A stretch of 64,000 nt of DNA from Shewanella chilikensis. Lineage in GTDB: Bacteria > Pseudomonadota > Gammaproteobacteria > Enterobacterales > Shewanellaceae. Made by a program: the position numbers and the translations under genes. Of the stretch, positions 23,980 through 34,914 are shown one piece after another (position 1 is the stretch's first letter; each line of letters begins with the position of its first letter). Under the pieces are notes generated by a model, which was given only the letters and a program-made list of their open reading frames with translations, was not told the origin of the DNA and made no database searches. The stretch is from NCBI RefSeq assembly GCF_002836945.1, contig NZ_NIJM01000013.1, forward strand, positions 29,954 through 93,953. Reading direction: 5' to 3'.

Positions 23980-24636
23980 TTACAAGATCATCTCTGGCAC
24001 ATGTTCGGGGACGATAAGCTTGCCGGCGGTTTTGGCAACTATCTCCTCGACACTCACACCTGGTGCCCGCTCCAGCAGGTGGAAGGCGCCATCCTTGATT
24101 TCGATAAAGGCCAGGTCTGTCAGTACTCGCTTGATGCAGCCGTAACCCGTGAGCGGCAACTCGCATTTGCTCAGCAGTTTGGAATTGCCGTGTTTGTCGG
24201 CGTGCATCATGGTGACTATGATATTGTCGGCGCCGGCCACCAAGTCCATGGCGCCGCCCATGCCTTTAACCAGCTTTCCGGGGATCATCCATGAGGCGAT
24301 AGAGCCTTCGACATCCACCTCGAACGCGCCCAGCACAGTGAGATCCACATGCCCGCCACGGATCATGGCGAAGCTCTCGGCGCTGGAGAAGAAAGACGCG
24401 CCCTTGACGGCGGTAACGGTTTGCTTGCCGGCGTTGATCAGATCCGGATCTATAGTGTCTTCGGTGGGGAATTCACCCATCCCCAAGAGGCCGTTTTCCG
24501 ATTGCAGCATCACCTGCATGCCCTCGGGGATATAGTTGGCCACCAGAGTGGGGATACCTATCCCCAAGTTGACGTAGTAACCGTCTTTGAGTTCCTTGGC
24601 GACGCGTTGGGCCAGTTGTTCTCTTGAAAGTGCCAT
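23980..24636 (-). CDS. scoB: 3-oxoacid CoA-transferase subunit B
   Basis: Beta subunit of a succinyl-CoA:3-ketoacid (acetoacetate) CoA-transferase. The 218-residue protein has the SENGLLGMGEF motif with the glutamate that forms the CoA thioester intermediate, plus GGHVDLTVLGAFEVD and GAMDLV. It is the last gene of the liu operon, 15 bases after subunit A. In Shewanella leucine-operon nomenclature the pair is called liuF/liuG. It would interconvert acetoacetate from LiuE with acetoacetyl-CoA. Confidence 0.92.
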   Translation of the reverse strand: MALSREQLAQRVAKELKDGYYVNLGIGIPTLVANYIPEGMQVMLQSENGLLGMGEFPTEDTIDPDLINAGKQTVTAVKGASFFSSAESFAMIRGGHVDLTVLGAFEVDVEGSIASWMIPGKLVKGMGGAMDLVAGADNIIVTMMHADKHGNSKLLSKCELPLTGYGCIKRVLTDLAFIEIKDGAFHLLERAPGVSVEEIVAKTAGKLIVPEHVPEMIL

Positions 24637-24651
24637 TTTGCTCTCCTGCCC

Positions 24652-25353
24652 TTATGCCTGTTTGACTGTGCGCTGTTCGATACGCTTCTCGAACGCACCC
24701 TTGATGACGCGATCCACATAGATGCCCGGGGTGTGGATATGATCCGGGTCCAGCTCACCCGGCTCGACTATCTCTTCCACTTCCACCACAGTTATCTTGC
24801 CGGCGGTGGCCATCATGGGGTTGAAGTTGGCGGCTGTTTTGCGAAATACCAGGTTACCCATGGTATCGGCCTTCCAGGCGCGGATCAGCGCGAAGTCGGC
24901 GGTCAGTGCCTCTTCCAGCACATAGTGGCGGCCATTGATTTCGCGGGTCTCTTTGCCATCGGCCACAGGGGTGCCGTAGCCGGTGGCGGTAAAGAAGGCG
25001 GGGATCCCGGCGCCGCCAGCGCGGATCTTCTCCGCCAGAGTGCCTTGCGGAGTGAGGATCACATTGAGCTCGCCGCTGAGCATCTGCCGCTCAAAGGTGG
25101 CGTTTTCACCCACATAGGAGGCGATCATTGTGCTTATCTGCTTATGTCGCAGCAGCAGCCCCAGTCCGAAGTCGTCCACCCCGGCGTTATTGGAGATGGC
25201 GGTCAGGCCGCTAACGCCCAGCTTGACCATTTGATTGATAAGACCTTCGGGAATGCCGCAAAGGCCAAAACCGCCCACCATGACTGTCATATCATTGGTG
25301 AGACCTGCGAGCGCTTCGTCGTAGCTGCCGACGAGTTTATTGAGTCCTGCCAT
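24652..25353 (-). CDS. scoA: 3-oxoacid CoA-transferase subunit A
   Basis: Alpha subunit of the same enzyme, 233 residues. It has the [13 protein letters not shown] glycine-rich motif near the N-terminus and the [22 protein letters not shown] signature. Located 64 bases downstream of liuE and immediately upstream of scoB, both in operon orientation. Confidence 0.92.
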   Translation of the reverse strand: MAGLNKLVGSYDEALAGLTNDMTVMVGGFGLCGIPEGLINQMVKLGVSGLTAISNNAGVDDFGLGLLLRHKQISTMIASYVGENATFERQMLSGELNVILTPQGTLAEKIRAGGAGIPAFFTATGYGTPVADGKETREINGRHYVLEEALTADFALIRAWKADTMGNLVFRKTAANFNPMMATAGKITVVEVEEIVEPGELDPDHIHTPGIYVDRVIKGAFEKRIEQRTVKQA

Positions 25354-25417
25354 AGTGATGTCCTTGCTGTTTATTATCTGTCGTTATACTGCTTATCTGT
25401 TGTGCCACCTGGAGGCC

Positions 25418-26308
25418 TTAAACTCCCAGGGCTCTGGCTACTTTTGAACCGGTTTTCCGGCCAAGCTGCTGGCTTATCTGCCGTCCGGCCCGGGCCAGTT
25501 TGTTGAGATCTATGCCTGTGTCTATACCCATACCATGCAGCATGTAGACAAGATCTTCACTGGCCAGATTACCGGATGCGCCTTTGGCATAGGGGCAGCC
25601 ACCGAGTCCGGCGACCGAGGTATCTATTACACTGACGCCGGTTTCCAGGCAGGCGAGAATGTTGGCCAGCGCCTGACCGTAGGTATCATGGAAGTGTAGC
25701 GCCAAGCGCTCTATCGGTACGCGCTCGGCCACGGTTTCCAGCATTTTGCGGGCCTTGAGCGGTGTACCTACGCCTATGGTGTCGCCGAGGGATATCTCAT
25801 AGCAGCCCAATTGATGCAGAATGTCGGCGACCCGAGCCACTTCTGCCGGGGCGATTTCACCATCATAGGGGCAACCCAGTACGCAGGAAACATAGCCGCG
25901 AACCCGAATGCCTTGCTCCTTGGCCCGGCTCAGCAGGGGCTCGAAGCGGGCGATGGACTCTTCGATGGAGCAGTTGATGTTCTTCTGGCTGAAGCCTTCG
26001 GAGGCGGCGGCAAATACCGCCACTTCATCGGCGTCGGCATCCAGCGCCAACTCCAGGCCCTTGAGATTGGGAGTCAGGGCGCTGTAGCAGACGCCGGCGC
26101 GGCGTGAAATGCCGCGTAGCACCTCGCCCGAGTCTGCCATTTGCGGCACCCACTTGGGCGACACAAAGCTGGCGGCTTCGATGCGCTTCACCCCGGCATC
26201 GGCCAGCGCTTCAATCAGGGCTATCTTGGCTTGAGTGCTGACCGAGGTTTCATTTTGCAGGCCGTCTCTTGGGCCCACTTCAAACAGGCTTACCTTGGGA
26301 GGCAGCAT
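25418..26308 (-). CDS. liuE: Hydroxymethylglutaryl-CoA lyase
   Basis: Cleaves HMG-CoA to acetoacetate and acetyl-CoA, the last step of the leucine pathway. The 296-residue TIM-barrel protein has the [11 protein letters not shown] metal/substrate motif near the N-terminus, HFHDTYGQ metal ligands and the signature loop [14 protein letters not shown] with the catalytic cysteine. Two bases separate it from the liuD stop. Confidence 0.95.
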   Translation of the reverse strand: MLPPKVSLFEVGPRDGLQNETSVSTQAKIALIEALADAGVKRIEAASFVSPKWVPQMADSGEVLRGISRRAGVCYSALTPNLKGLELALDADADEVAVFAAASEGFSQKNINCSIEESIARFEPLLSRAKEQGIRVRGYVSCVLGCPYDGEIAPAEVARVADILHQLGCYEISLGDTIGVGTPLKARKMLETVAERVPIERLALHFHDTYGQALANILACLETGVSVIDTSVAGLGGCPYAKGASGNLASEDLVYMLHGMGIDTGIDLNKLARAGRQISQQLGRKTGSKVARALGV

Positions 26309-26310
26309 TT

Positions 26311-28368
26311 TTAAGCCTCCTTGAGTTGTTCGCTGAGCTCCAACAACTGGGCGCCATCGCTGACCAGTTCGCCGGGCTGGAAGAAAAACTCACTCACAGT
26401 GCCATCGAAAGGCGCGGCTATGGTGTATTCCATCTTCATCGCTTCCATCACCATCAGCCCTTGGCCGGCCTTAACGTTATCGCCTACAGCCACCAGGTGG
26501 GTGACTATGGTGCCGTTCATCGGCGCCTTGAGCAGATCGGCATGGTTGGCCTGCTCCTCTTCCAGCTCATTCTGAATGGCGCGGAAATGGCAGGCGCTAA
26601 GCTCGCCGGAGCGGCCAAGCAGGGTAAAGTCCATGCCCTGGCGGCTGATTCGCTGGCTGCTGATATGCCCATCGACCACACAGCGAAGCGTGTCACCACC
26701 GGCCTCATCTGTGCTCAACTCGCCTTCGATAACCAGGGTTTGGCCATCCAGTGTCAGTTGCCAGCTATCGGCCTTGGCCAGCTCAGTCAGTTGCAGGTGA
26801 TGAATATGGTGTTCATCGTCCATCAGGGCAATATCGTGGCGCTTGGCGCTGTTGAGTCTAAAGCCACTGGCGCTGCCCCAGGGCGAGGAAGGGTCCTGAC
26901 TTTTTGCCTGTTTGGCCCGGGAGTCGCGTTTGCGCCACAGCATTTCATACAGGGCGGCTTTGGCCAGCAGCGGCAAGGGCTGGGCGCTGTCTTTCGCTTG
27001 AGGCAGCAGCTGTGCTTGATAGCGCTCAATAAAATCTGTGCTGAAGTCGGCGCTGGCAAAGGCCGGGTGAGCGGCGATTTTACCCAGGAAACCGATATTG
27101 TGTTTCAGGCCGGTGAGCTGGAAGTCATCCAGAGCCCTCTGCAGGCGCTGCAGCGCTCTTGGGCGTGATTCATCCCAGACAATCAGCTTGGCTATCATGG
27201 GGTCGTAGAAGTTGGAGATTTCATCGCCTTCACGGACACCCGAGTCGATACGCACATGGCGCGATGGCTTGGGCTCGCGCAGGAAGTTGAGCTTGCCGCT
27301 GGCAGGCAGGAAGTCGTTATCCGGATCTTCGGCATAAATTCGCACTTCAAAGGCATGGCCCTTAATGGCAACTTGCTCCTGAGTCAGGGGCAGAGGCTCT
27401 CCGGCGGCGACCAGCAGCTGCCAGTGCACCAGATCTGTCTCGGTCACCAGCTCGGTAACCGGATGCTCTACCTGCAAACGGGTATTCATCTCCATAAAGA
27501 AGAAGCTGCCGTCTTCCTCTGTGGCATGGGTGTCCAGCAGAAACTCGACCGTGCCTGCGCCCACATAATCGATGGCGCGGGCGGCGGCCACGGCGGCTTC
27601 ACCCATGCGGCGGCGCAGGGCGTCGCTGAGGCCGGGGGCCGGCGCTTCTTCCACCACTTTCTGGTGGCGGCGCTGAATCGAGCAGTCCCTGTCTGACAGA
27701 TAGATGGCATTGCCTTGGGTGTCGGCAAATACCTGCACTTCCACATGGCGCGGCTGCTCCAGGTAACGCTCCATCAACAGCTTGTCATTGCCAAAACTGG
27801 AGGCGGCTTCACGGCGGGCCGAGTCGATGGCCGACTTGACTTCCGTCAGGCTGCGGACAATCCGCATTCCCTTGCCGCCGCCACCGAAGGCGGCCTTGAT
27901 CAGCAGCGGGAAACCGATTTTTTCGGCTTCACTGAGCAGCACTTCATCGCTCTGGTCATCACCATGATAGCCGGGCACCAGTGGTACTCCGGCGCGGCCC
28001 ATGATGAGTTTGGCGGCGCTCTTGCTGCCCATGGCTTCTATGGAATCGGCCTTGGGACCGATAAAGGCGATATTGGCCCGTTCACAGGCAGCGGCAAAAG
28101 CGGCGTTTTCCGACAGAAAACCATAACCCGGGTGGATCGCCTCGGCGCCACAGGTCTTGGCGATATCGATGATGGCATCGCCCCTGAGGTAGGAGTCGGC
28201 CGGCGCCGAGCCCCCCAGATAAAAGGCTTCATCGGCCATGGCCACATGGGCGGCATGGCGATCGGCATCCGAGAACAGTGCGACAGTGCGTACACCCAAT
28301 GACCTGGCGGTACGTATGATGCGACAGGCAATTTCGCCGCGGTTGGCAATCAGAATCTTGTTGAACAT
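26311..28368 (-). CDS. liuD: Methylcrotonyl-CoA carboxylase, biotin-containing alpha subunit
   Basis: Carboxylates biotin and presents it to LiuB for making 3-methylglutaconyl-CoA. The start ATG at 28368 follows AAGGA and gives [14 protein letters not shown], the usual biotin carboxylase N-terminus (685 residues). Biotin carboxylase occupies about 1-450 ([11 protein letters not shown] loop, [14 protein letters not shown]), followed by a BT-type linker and a C-terminal biotinyl domain with biotin lysine 645 in VMEAMKMEY. Confidence 0.95.
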   Translation of the reverse strand: MFNKILIANRGEIACRIIRTARSLGVRTVALFSDADRHAAHVAMADEAFYLGGSAPADSYLRGDAIIDIAKTCGAEAIHPGYGFLSENAAFAAACERANIAFIGPKADSIEAMGSKSAAKLIMGRAGVPLVPGYHGDDQSDEVLLSEAEKIGFPLLIKAAFGGGGKGMRIVRSLTEVKSAIDSARREAASSFGNDKLLMERYLEQPRHVEVQVFADTQGNAIYLSDRDCSIQRRHQKVVEEAPAPGLSDALRRRMGEAAVAAARAIDYVGAGTVEFLLDTHATEEDGSFFFMEMNTRLQVEHPVTELVTETDLVHWQLLVAAGEPLPLTQEQVAIKGHAFEVRIYAEDPDNDFLPASGKLNFLREPKPSRHVRIDSGVREGDEISNFYDPMIAKLIVWDESRPRALQRLQRALDDFQLTGLKHNIGFLGKIAAHPAFASADFSTDFIERYQAQLLPQAKDSAQPLPLLAKAALYEMLWRKRDSRAKQAKSQDPSSPWGSASGFRLNSAKRHDIALMDDEHHIHHLQLTELAKADSWQLTLDGQTLVIEGELSTDEAGGDTLRCVVDGHISSQRISRQGMDFTLLGRSGELSACHFRAIQNELEEEQANHADLLKAPMNGTIVTHLVAVGDNVKAGQGLMVMEAMKMEYTIAAPFDGTVSEFFFQPGELVSDGAQLLELSEQLKEA

Positions 28369-28381
28369 CTTACATCCTTCC

Positions 28382-29236
28382 TTAGTCACGGCGCTGTGGC
28401 GGGTTTGAGCTATTGCCTGGATTGCAACTGGAGTTGTTGGCCGGGTTGTTACTTGAACCTTGCCAGTTCGGCGGGCGTTTTTCGAAAAAGGCGTTCAGCC
28501 CTTCCTGGCCTTCAGCAGACACCCGGATCCGGGCGATGGCCTCGCCGGTGAGCGCCAGCGTCTGTTCATCTATCAGTCCGTGGCGGATATCGCTTATCAG
28601 CTGTTTGCACCTGTTGAGCGCCTGCGGACTGTTGCCCAGCAGCGACTCGATAAGGGGCGCTGCGGCGGCCTCGAGATCGTCTGCTACCTGATGCACCAGT
28701 TGTAAAGTCTTGGCGACTTCGGCATCGAAACGCTCTGCGGTCAACATATAGCGTCTCGCCTGACGCTCGCCCATGGCGCGGCGCACATAGGGGCTGATAA
28801 CCGCCGGGATCAGGCCAAGTTTCACCTCTGACAGGCAAAAGCTGGCCTTGGGCGTCGCAATGGCGATATCGCAGCAACACACCAGCCCCAGCGCCCCACC
28901 AAAGGCTGCGCCCTGTACCAGTGCCAACGACGGCTTGGGGAATTGATCCAGAGTGGCCATCAACCGTGCCAGCTCGGCGGCGTCTTTGAGGTTGTCATCA
29001 AAGTCCATCGCCGCTTGTTTGCGCATCCAGTTCAGGTCGGCGCCGGCGCTGAAATGTTTGCCGTTGGCTTTCAGCAGCAGCACCCGGCAGGCGGGATCCC
29101 GGGCCAGGGACTCCAGCGCATCAATGAGCTCGGCAATCATCACTTCATCGAAGGCGTTGGCCAGCTGCGGGCGATTCATCACCAGGGATGAAACGCCGCG
29201 GGAGTCGGTGGTTAATGTCAGATATTGATAATCCAT
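28382..29236 (-). CDS. liuC: Methylglutaconyl-CoA hydratase
   Basis: Crotonase-fold enzyme hydrating 3-methylglutaconyl-CoA to HMG-CoA. The frame is open from 29362, inside liuB, but the start chosen is the ATG at 29236, five bases after GGAGG (284 residues). Crotonase motifs are present: GKHFSAGADLNWM oxyanion hole and VQGAAFGGALGLVCCCD. After the normal family end (FFEKRPPNW) there is an extra 26-residue Asn/Ser/Pro-rich tail of low complexity. Confidence 0.92.
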   Translation of the reverse strand: MDYQYLTLTTDSRGVSSLVMNRPQLANAFDEVMIAELIDALESLARDPACRVLLLKANGKHFSAGADLNWMRKQAAMDFDDNLKDAAELARLMATLDQFPKPSLALVQGAAFGGALGLVCCCDIAIATPKASFCLSEVKLGLIPAVISPYVRRAMGERQARRYMLTAERFDAEVAKTLQLVHQVADDLEAAAAPLIESLLGNSPQALNRCKQLISDIRHGLIDEQTLALTGEAIARIRVSAEGQEGLNAFFEKRPPNWQGSSNNPANNSSCNPGNSSNPPQRRD

Positions 29237-29247
29237 ACCGGCCTCCA

Positions 29248-30855
29248 TTACATGCGGAACACGCCGAAACGTGTGTCCTCTATGGGCGCATTCAGCGCCG
29301 CCGACAATGCCAGGCCAACCACATCCCGGGTCTGGGCCGGGTCGATAATGCCGTCGTCCCACAAACGGGCGCTGGCATGGTAGGGGTGCCCCTCTTTATC
29401 GTATTGGGCTATCACCGGAGCCTTGAAGGCGGCTTCTTCCTCGGCGCTCATGGTCTGCCCCTTGCGGGCCAGGCCGTCTTTACGCACTGTGGCCAGCACT
29501 CCAGCGGCTTGTTCGCCCCCCATGACTGAGATGCGGGCGTTGGGCCACATCCACATCATGGTGGGTTCAAAGGCGCGGCCGCACATGCCGTAGTTACCGG
29601 CGCCGTAGGAACCGCCGATGATCACGGTAAACTTGGGCACAGTGGCGCAGGATACAGCGGTCACCATCTTGGCGCCGTGTTTGGCTATGCCTTCATGCTC
29701 ATATTTCTTGCCGACCATAAAGCCGGTGATGTTTTGCAAAAACAGCAGCGGGATCTTGCGCTGGCAGCAAAGCTCGATGAAGTGCGCGCCTTTTTGCGCC
29801 GACTCGGAAAACAGAATGCCGTTGTTGGCCACTATGCCTACCGGGTAGCCATGAATACGGGCAAAACCGCACACCAGAGTGGCACCGTAACCGGCCTTGA
29901 ACTCGTCGAAGTCCGAGTCATCGACGATGCGGGCAATCACTTCTTTGACATCGAAGGGCTTTTTCAAGTCGGTGCCGACTATGCCGTAGAGCTCATGAAT
30001 ATCGTACTTGGGTGGCTTTACCTGGCTCAGAGTCTGGGCAATCTGCTTTTGGTGATTGAGGCGGGAGACGGCATTGCGGGCCAACTCCAGCGCGTGGTCG
30101 TCGTTTTGCGCCAGATGATCGGCCACACCGCTTATCTTGGTGTGTACCTCGGCGCCGCCGAGCTCTTCGGCACTGACCTCTTCACCTGTGGCAGCTTTCA
30201 CCAGCGGCGGGCCGGCCAAAAAGATGGTGCCCTGTTCACGGACAATAATCGATTCATCGGCCATCGCCGGCACATAGGCGCCACCTGCGGTACACAGGCC
30301 CATGACCACGGCGATTTGCGGGATCCCTTTGGAGGACATGCGGGCCTGATTGAAGAAGATACGGCCGAAGTGATCCCTGTCCGGAAATACTTCATCCTGG
30401 CGCGGCAGGTTGGCACCGCCCGAGTCCACCAGATAGATGCAGGGCAGGTGACAGCGCTCGGCTATTTCCTGAGCCCGCAGGTGTTTTTTCACCGTTAGCG
30501 GGTAGTAAGTGCCGCCTTTGACCGTGGCGTCGTTGGCGATAATCATGCACTCGACTCCGCTGACCCGGCCGATCCCGGCTATGATGCCTGCGGCGGGCAC
30601 TTCTTCGTCATAGACTTCGAAGGCGGCAAACTGGCTCAGTTCCAGAAATGGCGAGCCGGGATCCAGAAGTTTCTCTACCCGGGTGCGCGGCGCCAGTTTA
30701 CCGCGGGACAGATGGCGCTCCATGGCCACAGGGCCACCGCCTTCGACTATCTTGTTGAGCTTTTGTTGGACATCGGCCACCAGGTGGGACATGGCGGCTT
30801 GTTTTTCCCTGAATTCATCGCTGCGGGCGTTGATTCTACTGCTGATTTGAGGCAC
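29248..30855 (-). CDS. liuB: Methylcrotonyl-CoA carboxylase, carboxyltransferase beta subunit
   Basis: Transfers CO2 from biotin on LiuD to 3-methylcrotonyl-CoA. The 535-residue protein has the two crotonase-like carboxyltransferase halves: [15 protein letters not shown] and [15 protein letters not shown] in the first, and [15 protein letters not shown] plus [16 protein letters not shown] in the second. It follows liuA by 68 bases and ends in a TAATG junction near liuC. Confidence 0.95.
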   Translation of the reverse strand: MPQISSRINARSDEFREKQAAMSHLVADVQQKLNKIVEGGGPVAMERHLSRGKLAPRTRVEKLLDPGSPFLELSQFAAFEVYDEEVPAAGIIAGIGRVSGVECMIIANDATVKGGTYYPLTVKKHLRAQEIAERCHLPCIYLVDSGGANLPRQDEVFPDRDHFGRIFFNQARMSSKGIPQIAVVMGLCTAGGAYVPAMADESIIVREQGTIFLAGPPLVKAATGEEVSAEELGGAEVHTKISGVADHLAQNDDHALELARNAVSRLNHQKQIAQTLSQVKPPKYDIHELYGIVGTDLKKPFDVKEVIARIVDDSDFDEFKAGYGATLVCGFARIHGYPVGIVANNGILFSESAQKGAHFIELCCQRKIPLLFLQNITGFMVGKKYEHEGIAKHGAKMVTAVSCATVPKFTVIIGGSYGAGNYGMCGRAFEPTMMWMWPNARISVMGGEQAAGVLATVRKDGLARKGQTMSAEEEAAFKAPVIAQYDKEGHPYHASARLWDDGIIDPAQTRDVVGLALSAALNAPIEDTRFGVFRM

Positions 30856-30923
30856 GGCTTGTCATCCTTTTCGACTGAATGGGGGAGCGTGAAGGGCCGC
30901 TTGAACGGCCCCGGCATTCGCCA

Positions 30924-32093
30924 TTACTTGGTTTCGTTGAACAGCTCGCGACCAATGAGCATGCGGCGGATTTCCGAAGTGCCGGCGCCGATTTCATAGA
31001 GCTTGGCATCGCGCAGCAGACGGCCGGTGGCGTATTCATTGATATAGCCGTTGCCGCCCAGCAACTGAATGGCGTCCAGTGCCATCTTGGTGGCGAGCTC
31101 GGCGCTGTAGAGAATGGCACCGGCGGCATCTTTACGTGTGGTTTCGCCGCGATCGCAGGACTTGGCGACGTTATAGATATAGGACTTGGCGGCATTCATG
31201 CCTGTGTACATGTCGGCCAGTTTGCCCTGCACCAGTTGGAATTCGCCGATGGATTTGCCGAACTGCACCCGCTCGTGCATATAGGGCATCACTATGTCCA
31301 TGCAGGCGGTCATTATCCCAAGAGGGCCGCCGCTGAGTACCACCCGCTCGTAATCCAGGCCACTCATCAGTACCTTCACCCCCTGGTTGAGGCCGCCGAG
31401 AATATTTTCTTCCGGGACTTCGCAGTCTTCGAATACCAGTTCACAGGTGTTGGAGCCGCGCATTCCCAGCTTGTCGAGCTTCTGCGCCTGAGAGAAGCCT
31501 TTGAAGCCGCGCTCGACGATAAAGGCGGTAATCCCGTGCGGGCCCTTGTCCAAGTCGGTTTTGGCGTAAATCACATAGGTGTGGGCATCCGGGCCATTGG
31601 TGATCCACATTTTATTGCCGTTGAGAATGTAACGGTCGCCTTCCTTGCGGGCGTGTAGCTTCATGGAAACCACGTCCGAACCTGCGTTGGGTTCACTCAT
31701 CGCCAGTGCGCCTATATGCTCGCCGCTGACCAGCTTGGGCAGGTATTTTTCCTTCTGGGCCTGATTGCCGTTGCGGTTGATCTGGTTGACGCACAGGTTG
31801 GAGTGGGCGCCGTAGGACAAACCTATAGACGCCGACGCGCGGGAGATCTCTTCCATGGCCACTACGTGCGCCAGATACCCCATGTTGGCACCGCCGAACT
31901 CTTCTGGGACTGTTATCCCAAGCAGCCCCATGTCGCCGAACTGAGGCCAAAGCTCGTTGGGGAAGGCGTTGTCCTGATCCACCTTGGCGGCAATGGGGGC
32001 GATTTCATTGGCGGCGAAACCGTTGACTGCATCCCGCAGCATATCGATTTCTTCACCGAGTCCAAAGTTGAGGCTTGAGTAGAGAGAGTTCAT
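30924..32093 (-). CDS. liuA: Isovaleryl-CoA dehydrogenase
   Basis: FAD enzyme oxidising isovaleryl-CoA to 3-methylcrotonyl-CoA, first committed step here. The 389-residue acyl-CoA dehydrogenase carries [16 protein letters not shown] and the [12 protein letters not shown] signature. The glutamate in [13 protein letters not shown] is at the position used as catalytic base in isovaleryl-CoA dehydrogenase, which favours this over other acyl-CoA dehydrogenases. It is the first structural gene after liuR. Confidence 0.94.
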   Translation of the reverse strand: MNSLYSSLNFGLGEEIDMLRDAVNGFAANEIAPIAAKVDQDNAFPNELWPQFGDMGLLGITVPEEFGGANMGYLAHVVAMEEISRASASIGLSYGAHSNLCVNQINRNGNQAQKEKYLPKLVSGEHIGALAMSEPNAGSDVVSMKLHARKEGDRYILNGNKMWITNGPDAHTYVIYAKTDLDKGPHGITAFIVERGFKGFSQAQKLDKLGMRGSNTCELVFEDCEVPEENILGGLNQGVKVLMSGLDYERVVLSGGPLGIMTACMDIVMPYMHERVQFGKSIGEFQLVQGKLADMYTGMNAAKSYIYNVAKSCDRGETTRKDAAGAILYSAELATKMALDAIQLLGGNGYINEYATGRLLRDAKLYEIGAGTSEIRRMLIGRELFNETK

Positions 32094-32153
32094 TGGCTTG
32101 ATGTCCTGTAAGTTAATATTTTTTATTTATTATTATGGTGTTTGGTCAATGGC

Positions 32154-32561
32154 TCAGGCTTTTTCCTGCTCCATGTCATCCAGCGCCTGACGGCACTGAA
32201 GTTCGGCAGAATTGAGTTCCATCAACACCACCTTGATATCGTCCATCTGTTGTTGCAGTGAAGTTTTCTTCTCTTCGATCAGGGCCAACATGGTATTGAG
32301 CTGAGCATGGCTGCTCTTGTCGGCATCGTAGAGTTCAAACAGTCGGCGGGTTTCCGCCAAGGAAAAGCCCAGACGCTTGCCGCGCAGAATAAGTTTCAGT
32401 CTGACTCTGTCCTTGAGACTGTAGATACGGGTCTGGCCACGGCGCCTGGGTTTGAGCAGCCCCTGATCTTCATAGAAGCGGATGCTACGGGTGGTGATAT
32501 CAAATTCCTTTGATAGATCACTGATGGAGTAAGTGGTTTGTGGATTGTGGTTTGCGCTCAT
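32154..32561 (-). CDS. liuR: MerR-family regulator of the leucine catabolism operon
   Basis: Repressor/activator of branched-chain acid catabolism. The frame extends to 32594; the start at 32561 gives MSANHNPQTTYSISDL (135 residues), with an ATG at 32573 also possible. A MerR winged helix covers about 11-80 (YSISDLSKEFDITTRSIRFYEDQGLLKPRRRGQ..IYSLKDRVRLKLI), followed by a long coiled-coil dimerisation helix. It is the promoter-proximal gene of the liu operon; a matching operator lies 45 bases upstream. Confidence 0.92.
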   Translation of the reverse strand: MSANHNPQTTYSISDLSKEFDITTRSIRFYEDQGLLKPRRRGQTRIYSLKDRVRLKLILRGKRLGFSLAETRRLFELYDADKSSHAQLNTMLALIEEKKTSLQQQMDDIKVVLMELNSAELQCRQALDDMEQEKA

Positions 32562-32605
32562 CGATAACACCATAAAATTGAACCTGTTTGGCAAGATATA
32601 TGAAG

Positions 32606-32621
32606 TTTACGTAAAGGTAAA
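32606..32621. promoter_or_regulatory. Predicted LiuR operator
   Basis: The sequence TTTACGTAAAGGTAAA is a 5-6-5 inverted repeat (TTTAC / GTAAA) and resembles the known gammaproteobacterial LiuR motif. On the minus strand it lies upstream of liuR with a TATATC-like -10 nearby, where a MerR-type factor would act. It also sits in the region shared with the divergent prpE-type gene. Confidence 0.65.
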
Positions 32622-32952
32622 GTTTGTTGTGTGTTTTTGCGACTGTGTGGGTGTCCACCGCCGCTGCCATCAGCCTTTGCCCGTATTGAAACACTTGCTT
32701 CATTAACCTGTTTATTTGTCTTCCAATCTGGGTAACGGTGCATGGCACCCTTCACTATGCATGTTTGCATTCCAATGGTTGTGATCGCCGGAGCGGATGA
32801 GCAGCAAAATACCCGCAAGTCAAAAGGCGCAGTTCGAGCGGGGTTTTAGGCTAACGTCTAATTGGGTACAAGGCCAAAAAGGACTTTAATTGTCCCAGGA
32901 AGGAAGGGAACGCAGTGCCGTCGCAGAACGGCGTCCTTTGGGAGGACAGATA
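32622..32952. other. Divergent promoter region liuR / prpE
   Basis: About 390 bases separate the two divergent starts. Apart from the LiuR-like operator and the ribosome-binding site GGGAGGACAG before the prpE-type gene, nothing specific was seen; the prpE frame is open back to 32890 but without a better start. Confidence 0.5.
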
Positions 32953-34869
32953 ATGATAGATCCGGGTTTAGCCCTGCATAAGGCGTCACTCGAGGACAAG
33001 ACACAGTTTTGGGGCGAGTGTGCCCGTGCCATAGATTGGCAACAGCCCTGGGAGCAGGTGCTGGATGAGAGTGAGGCGCCATTTTACCGCTGGTTTAGCG
33101 GTGGCATGCTCAACACCTGCTATAACGCGGTGGACCGGCATGTGGCCGCAGGGCGTGGCGAACAGACCGCCATTCAATATGTCAGTCCGGTAACAGATAC
33201 CGAGTACGGCATCAGCTATAACGAATTACAGCAGCAGGTGAGCCGTCTGGCGGGCTGGATGCAATCTGTCGGGATCAATAAGGGCGACAGAGTCGTTATC
33301 TATATGCCTATGGTGCCGGAAACCCTGTTTGCCATGCTGGCCTGTGCCCGCATAGGGGCAATACATTCGGTGGTGTTCGGCGGCTTTGCCGCCAATGAAC
33401 TGGCAACCCGGATCAACGATGCCAAACCCCGGCTGGTATTGTCCGCCTCCTGCGGCATTGAACCCTCAGGTGTTGTGCCTTATAAGCCCCTGCTGGACAA
33501 GGCGCTGGATCAGTCTGAGCATAAGGTGGAAAACTGCCTTATTCTCGGCCGCAGTCAGTATCAGGCCGAGTTGCAGCCAGGGCGGGATCATGACTGGCAG
33601 AGTGCCATCTGTCAGGCGACTCCTGTCGATTGTGTGGCGGTCGAAGCCACTCATCCCCTGTACATTCTCTATACCTCAGGCACCACAGGCCAGCCAAAGG
33701 GGGTGGTGCGTGATAACGGTGGCCATGCCGTAGCGCTGGCCTGGTCGATGAAGGCCATCTATGACATAGAACCTGGTGATGTCTTCTGGGCCGCCTCTGA
33801 TGTGGGTTGGGTGGTGGGTCACTCCTATATTGTCTATGCACCGCTGCTGGTAGGTGCCACCACCTTGCTGTTTGAAGGCAAACCTGTGGGCACCCCGGAT
33901 CCCGGCACTTTTTGGCGCACCATAGCCAAGTACAAGGTCAAGAGTTTCTTTACTGCACCGACGGCGATTCGTGCCATCAAACGTGAGGACCCTGAGGCAA
34001 GCTATGTGGCTCAAAGCGATCTCTCTTGCCTGAAGAACGTGTTTCTGGCCGGCGAGCGTTGTGACCCGGATACCTTGAAGTGGGCGTCAGAGAAGCTGGC
34101 CAAGCCAGTGATAGATCACTGGTGGCAAACCGAAACAGGATGGGCCATTGCCGCCAACTTGATGGGAGTGGCGCCTATTCCGGTCAAAGCCGGGTCACCG
34201 GCCAGAGCCGTGCCCGGTTATCAGGTGGAAGTATTGGACGAAATGGGGGAGCAGGTGGCTCCCGGGCAATCGGGCAATGTGGTGATTAAGCTGCCTCTGC
34301 CGCCCGGAACCCTGACTACCTTGTGGCAAAACGATAAGCGTTACCATGACAGCTATCTGGCCATGTATCCCGGTTACTATCTTACCGGGGATGCCGGCTA
34401 TATGGATGAAGAGGGCTATCTCTACATCATGAGTCGTATTGATGACATCATTAATGTGGCCGGTCACAGATTATCGACCGGGCGTTTTGAAGAGGTACTT
34501 TGTCAGCATCCGGCGGTGGCTGAAGCGGCGGTTATCGGTGTGGAAGATAAGCTCAAGGGGCAGGTGCCGCTGGGGTTGGTGGTGCTCAAGATGGGGAATA
34601 CCCTGAGCGAAGAACAGCTGCACAAGGAGCTGGTGGCCCTGGTGCGCCAGGAAATTGGCCCGGTGGCGGCGTTCCGTTTGGTGAGCGCTGTGCCCAAGTT
34701 GCCCAAGACCCGCTCCGGCAAGATACTGCGTGGCACCATGCGTAAAATTGCCGACAACCAGGAGTTCAAGGCGCCGGCAACCATAGAGGATCCCGGCACT
34801 CTGGATCTGGTACGCACCGCACTGACCCGCATGGGCTATGCCGATTCTCTGGTGAAAGAGCACGCCTGA
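32953..34869 (+). CDS. prpE: Acyl-CoA synthetase of the propionyl-CoA synthetase (PrpE) type
   Basis: AMP-forming ligase activating a short-chain fatty acid with CoA. The ATG at 32953 follows GGAGGACAG (638 residues). Motifs: YTSGTTGQPKG phosphate loop, WWQTETGW, YLTGDAGYMDEEGY hinge aspartate region and the acetylatable catalytic lysine in PKTRSGKILRGT. Similarity runs along the whole E. coli PrpE length. Its place beside the liu operon and the shared operator suggest a role in feeding branched or short-chain acids into this pathway; the actual substrate preference is inferred, not shown. Confidence 0.85.
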   Translation: MIDPGLALHKASLEDKTQFWGECARAIDWQQPWEQVLDESEAPFYRWFSGGMLNTCYNAVDRHVAAGRGEQTAIQYVSPVTDTEYGISYNELQQQVSRLAGWMQSVGINKGDRVVIYMPMVPETLFAMLACARIGAIHSVVFGGFAANELATRINDAKPRLVLSASCGIEPSGVVPYKPLLDKALDQSEHKVENCLILGRSQYQAELQPGRDHDWQSAICQATPVDCVAVEATHPLYILYTSGTTGQPKGVVRDNGGHAVALAWSMKAIYDIEPGDVFWAASDVGWVVGHSYIVYAPLLVGATTLLFEGKPVGTPDPGTFWRTIAKYKVKSFFTAPTAIRAIKREDPEASYVAQSDLSCLKNVFLAGERCDPDTLKWASEKLAKPVIDHWWQTETGWAIAANLMGVAPIPVKAGSPARAVPGYQVEVLDEMGEQVAPGQSGNVVIKLPLPPGTLTTLWQNDKRYHDSYLAMYPGYYLTGDAGYMDEEGYLYIMSRIDDIINVAGHRLSTGRFEEVLCQHPAVAEAAVIGVEDKLKGQVPLGLVVLKMGNTLSEEQLHKELVALVRQEIGPVAAFRLVSAVPKLPKTRSGKILRGTMRKIADNQEFKAPATIEDPGTLDLVRTALTRMGYADSLVKEHA

Positions 34870-34887
34870 GGTTGACTTTCTCCTTTT

Positions 34888-34914
34888 GCGCCTGCCGCTG
34901 GCAGGCGTTTTTTT
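34888..34914 (+). terminator. Intrinsic terminator after prpE
   Basis: Stem CGCCTGCC / GGCAGGCG (34889-34896, 34900-34907) with a three-base loop and seven T. Confidence 0.92.

Noticed and set aside
24733..25506. 257-codon plus-strand frame opposite scoA
   Set aside because: Antisense shadow of scoA and the liuE end; His-rich composition typical of such shadows.
26269..27168. 299-codon plus-strand frame opposite liuD
   Set aside because: Lies wholly antisense to liuE/liuD coding sequence; long only because of the high GC third-position bias.
32890..32952. Longer N-terminus for the PrpE-type synthetase
   Set aside because: The ATG at 32953 has a strong ribosome-binding site and matches the family N-terminus.
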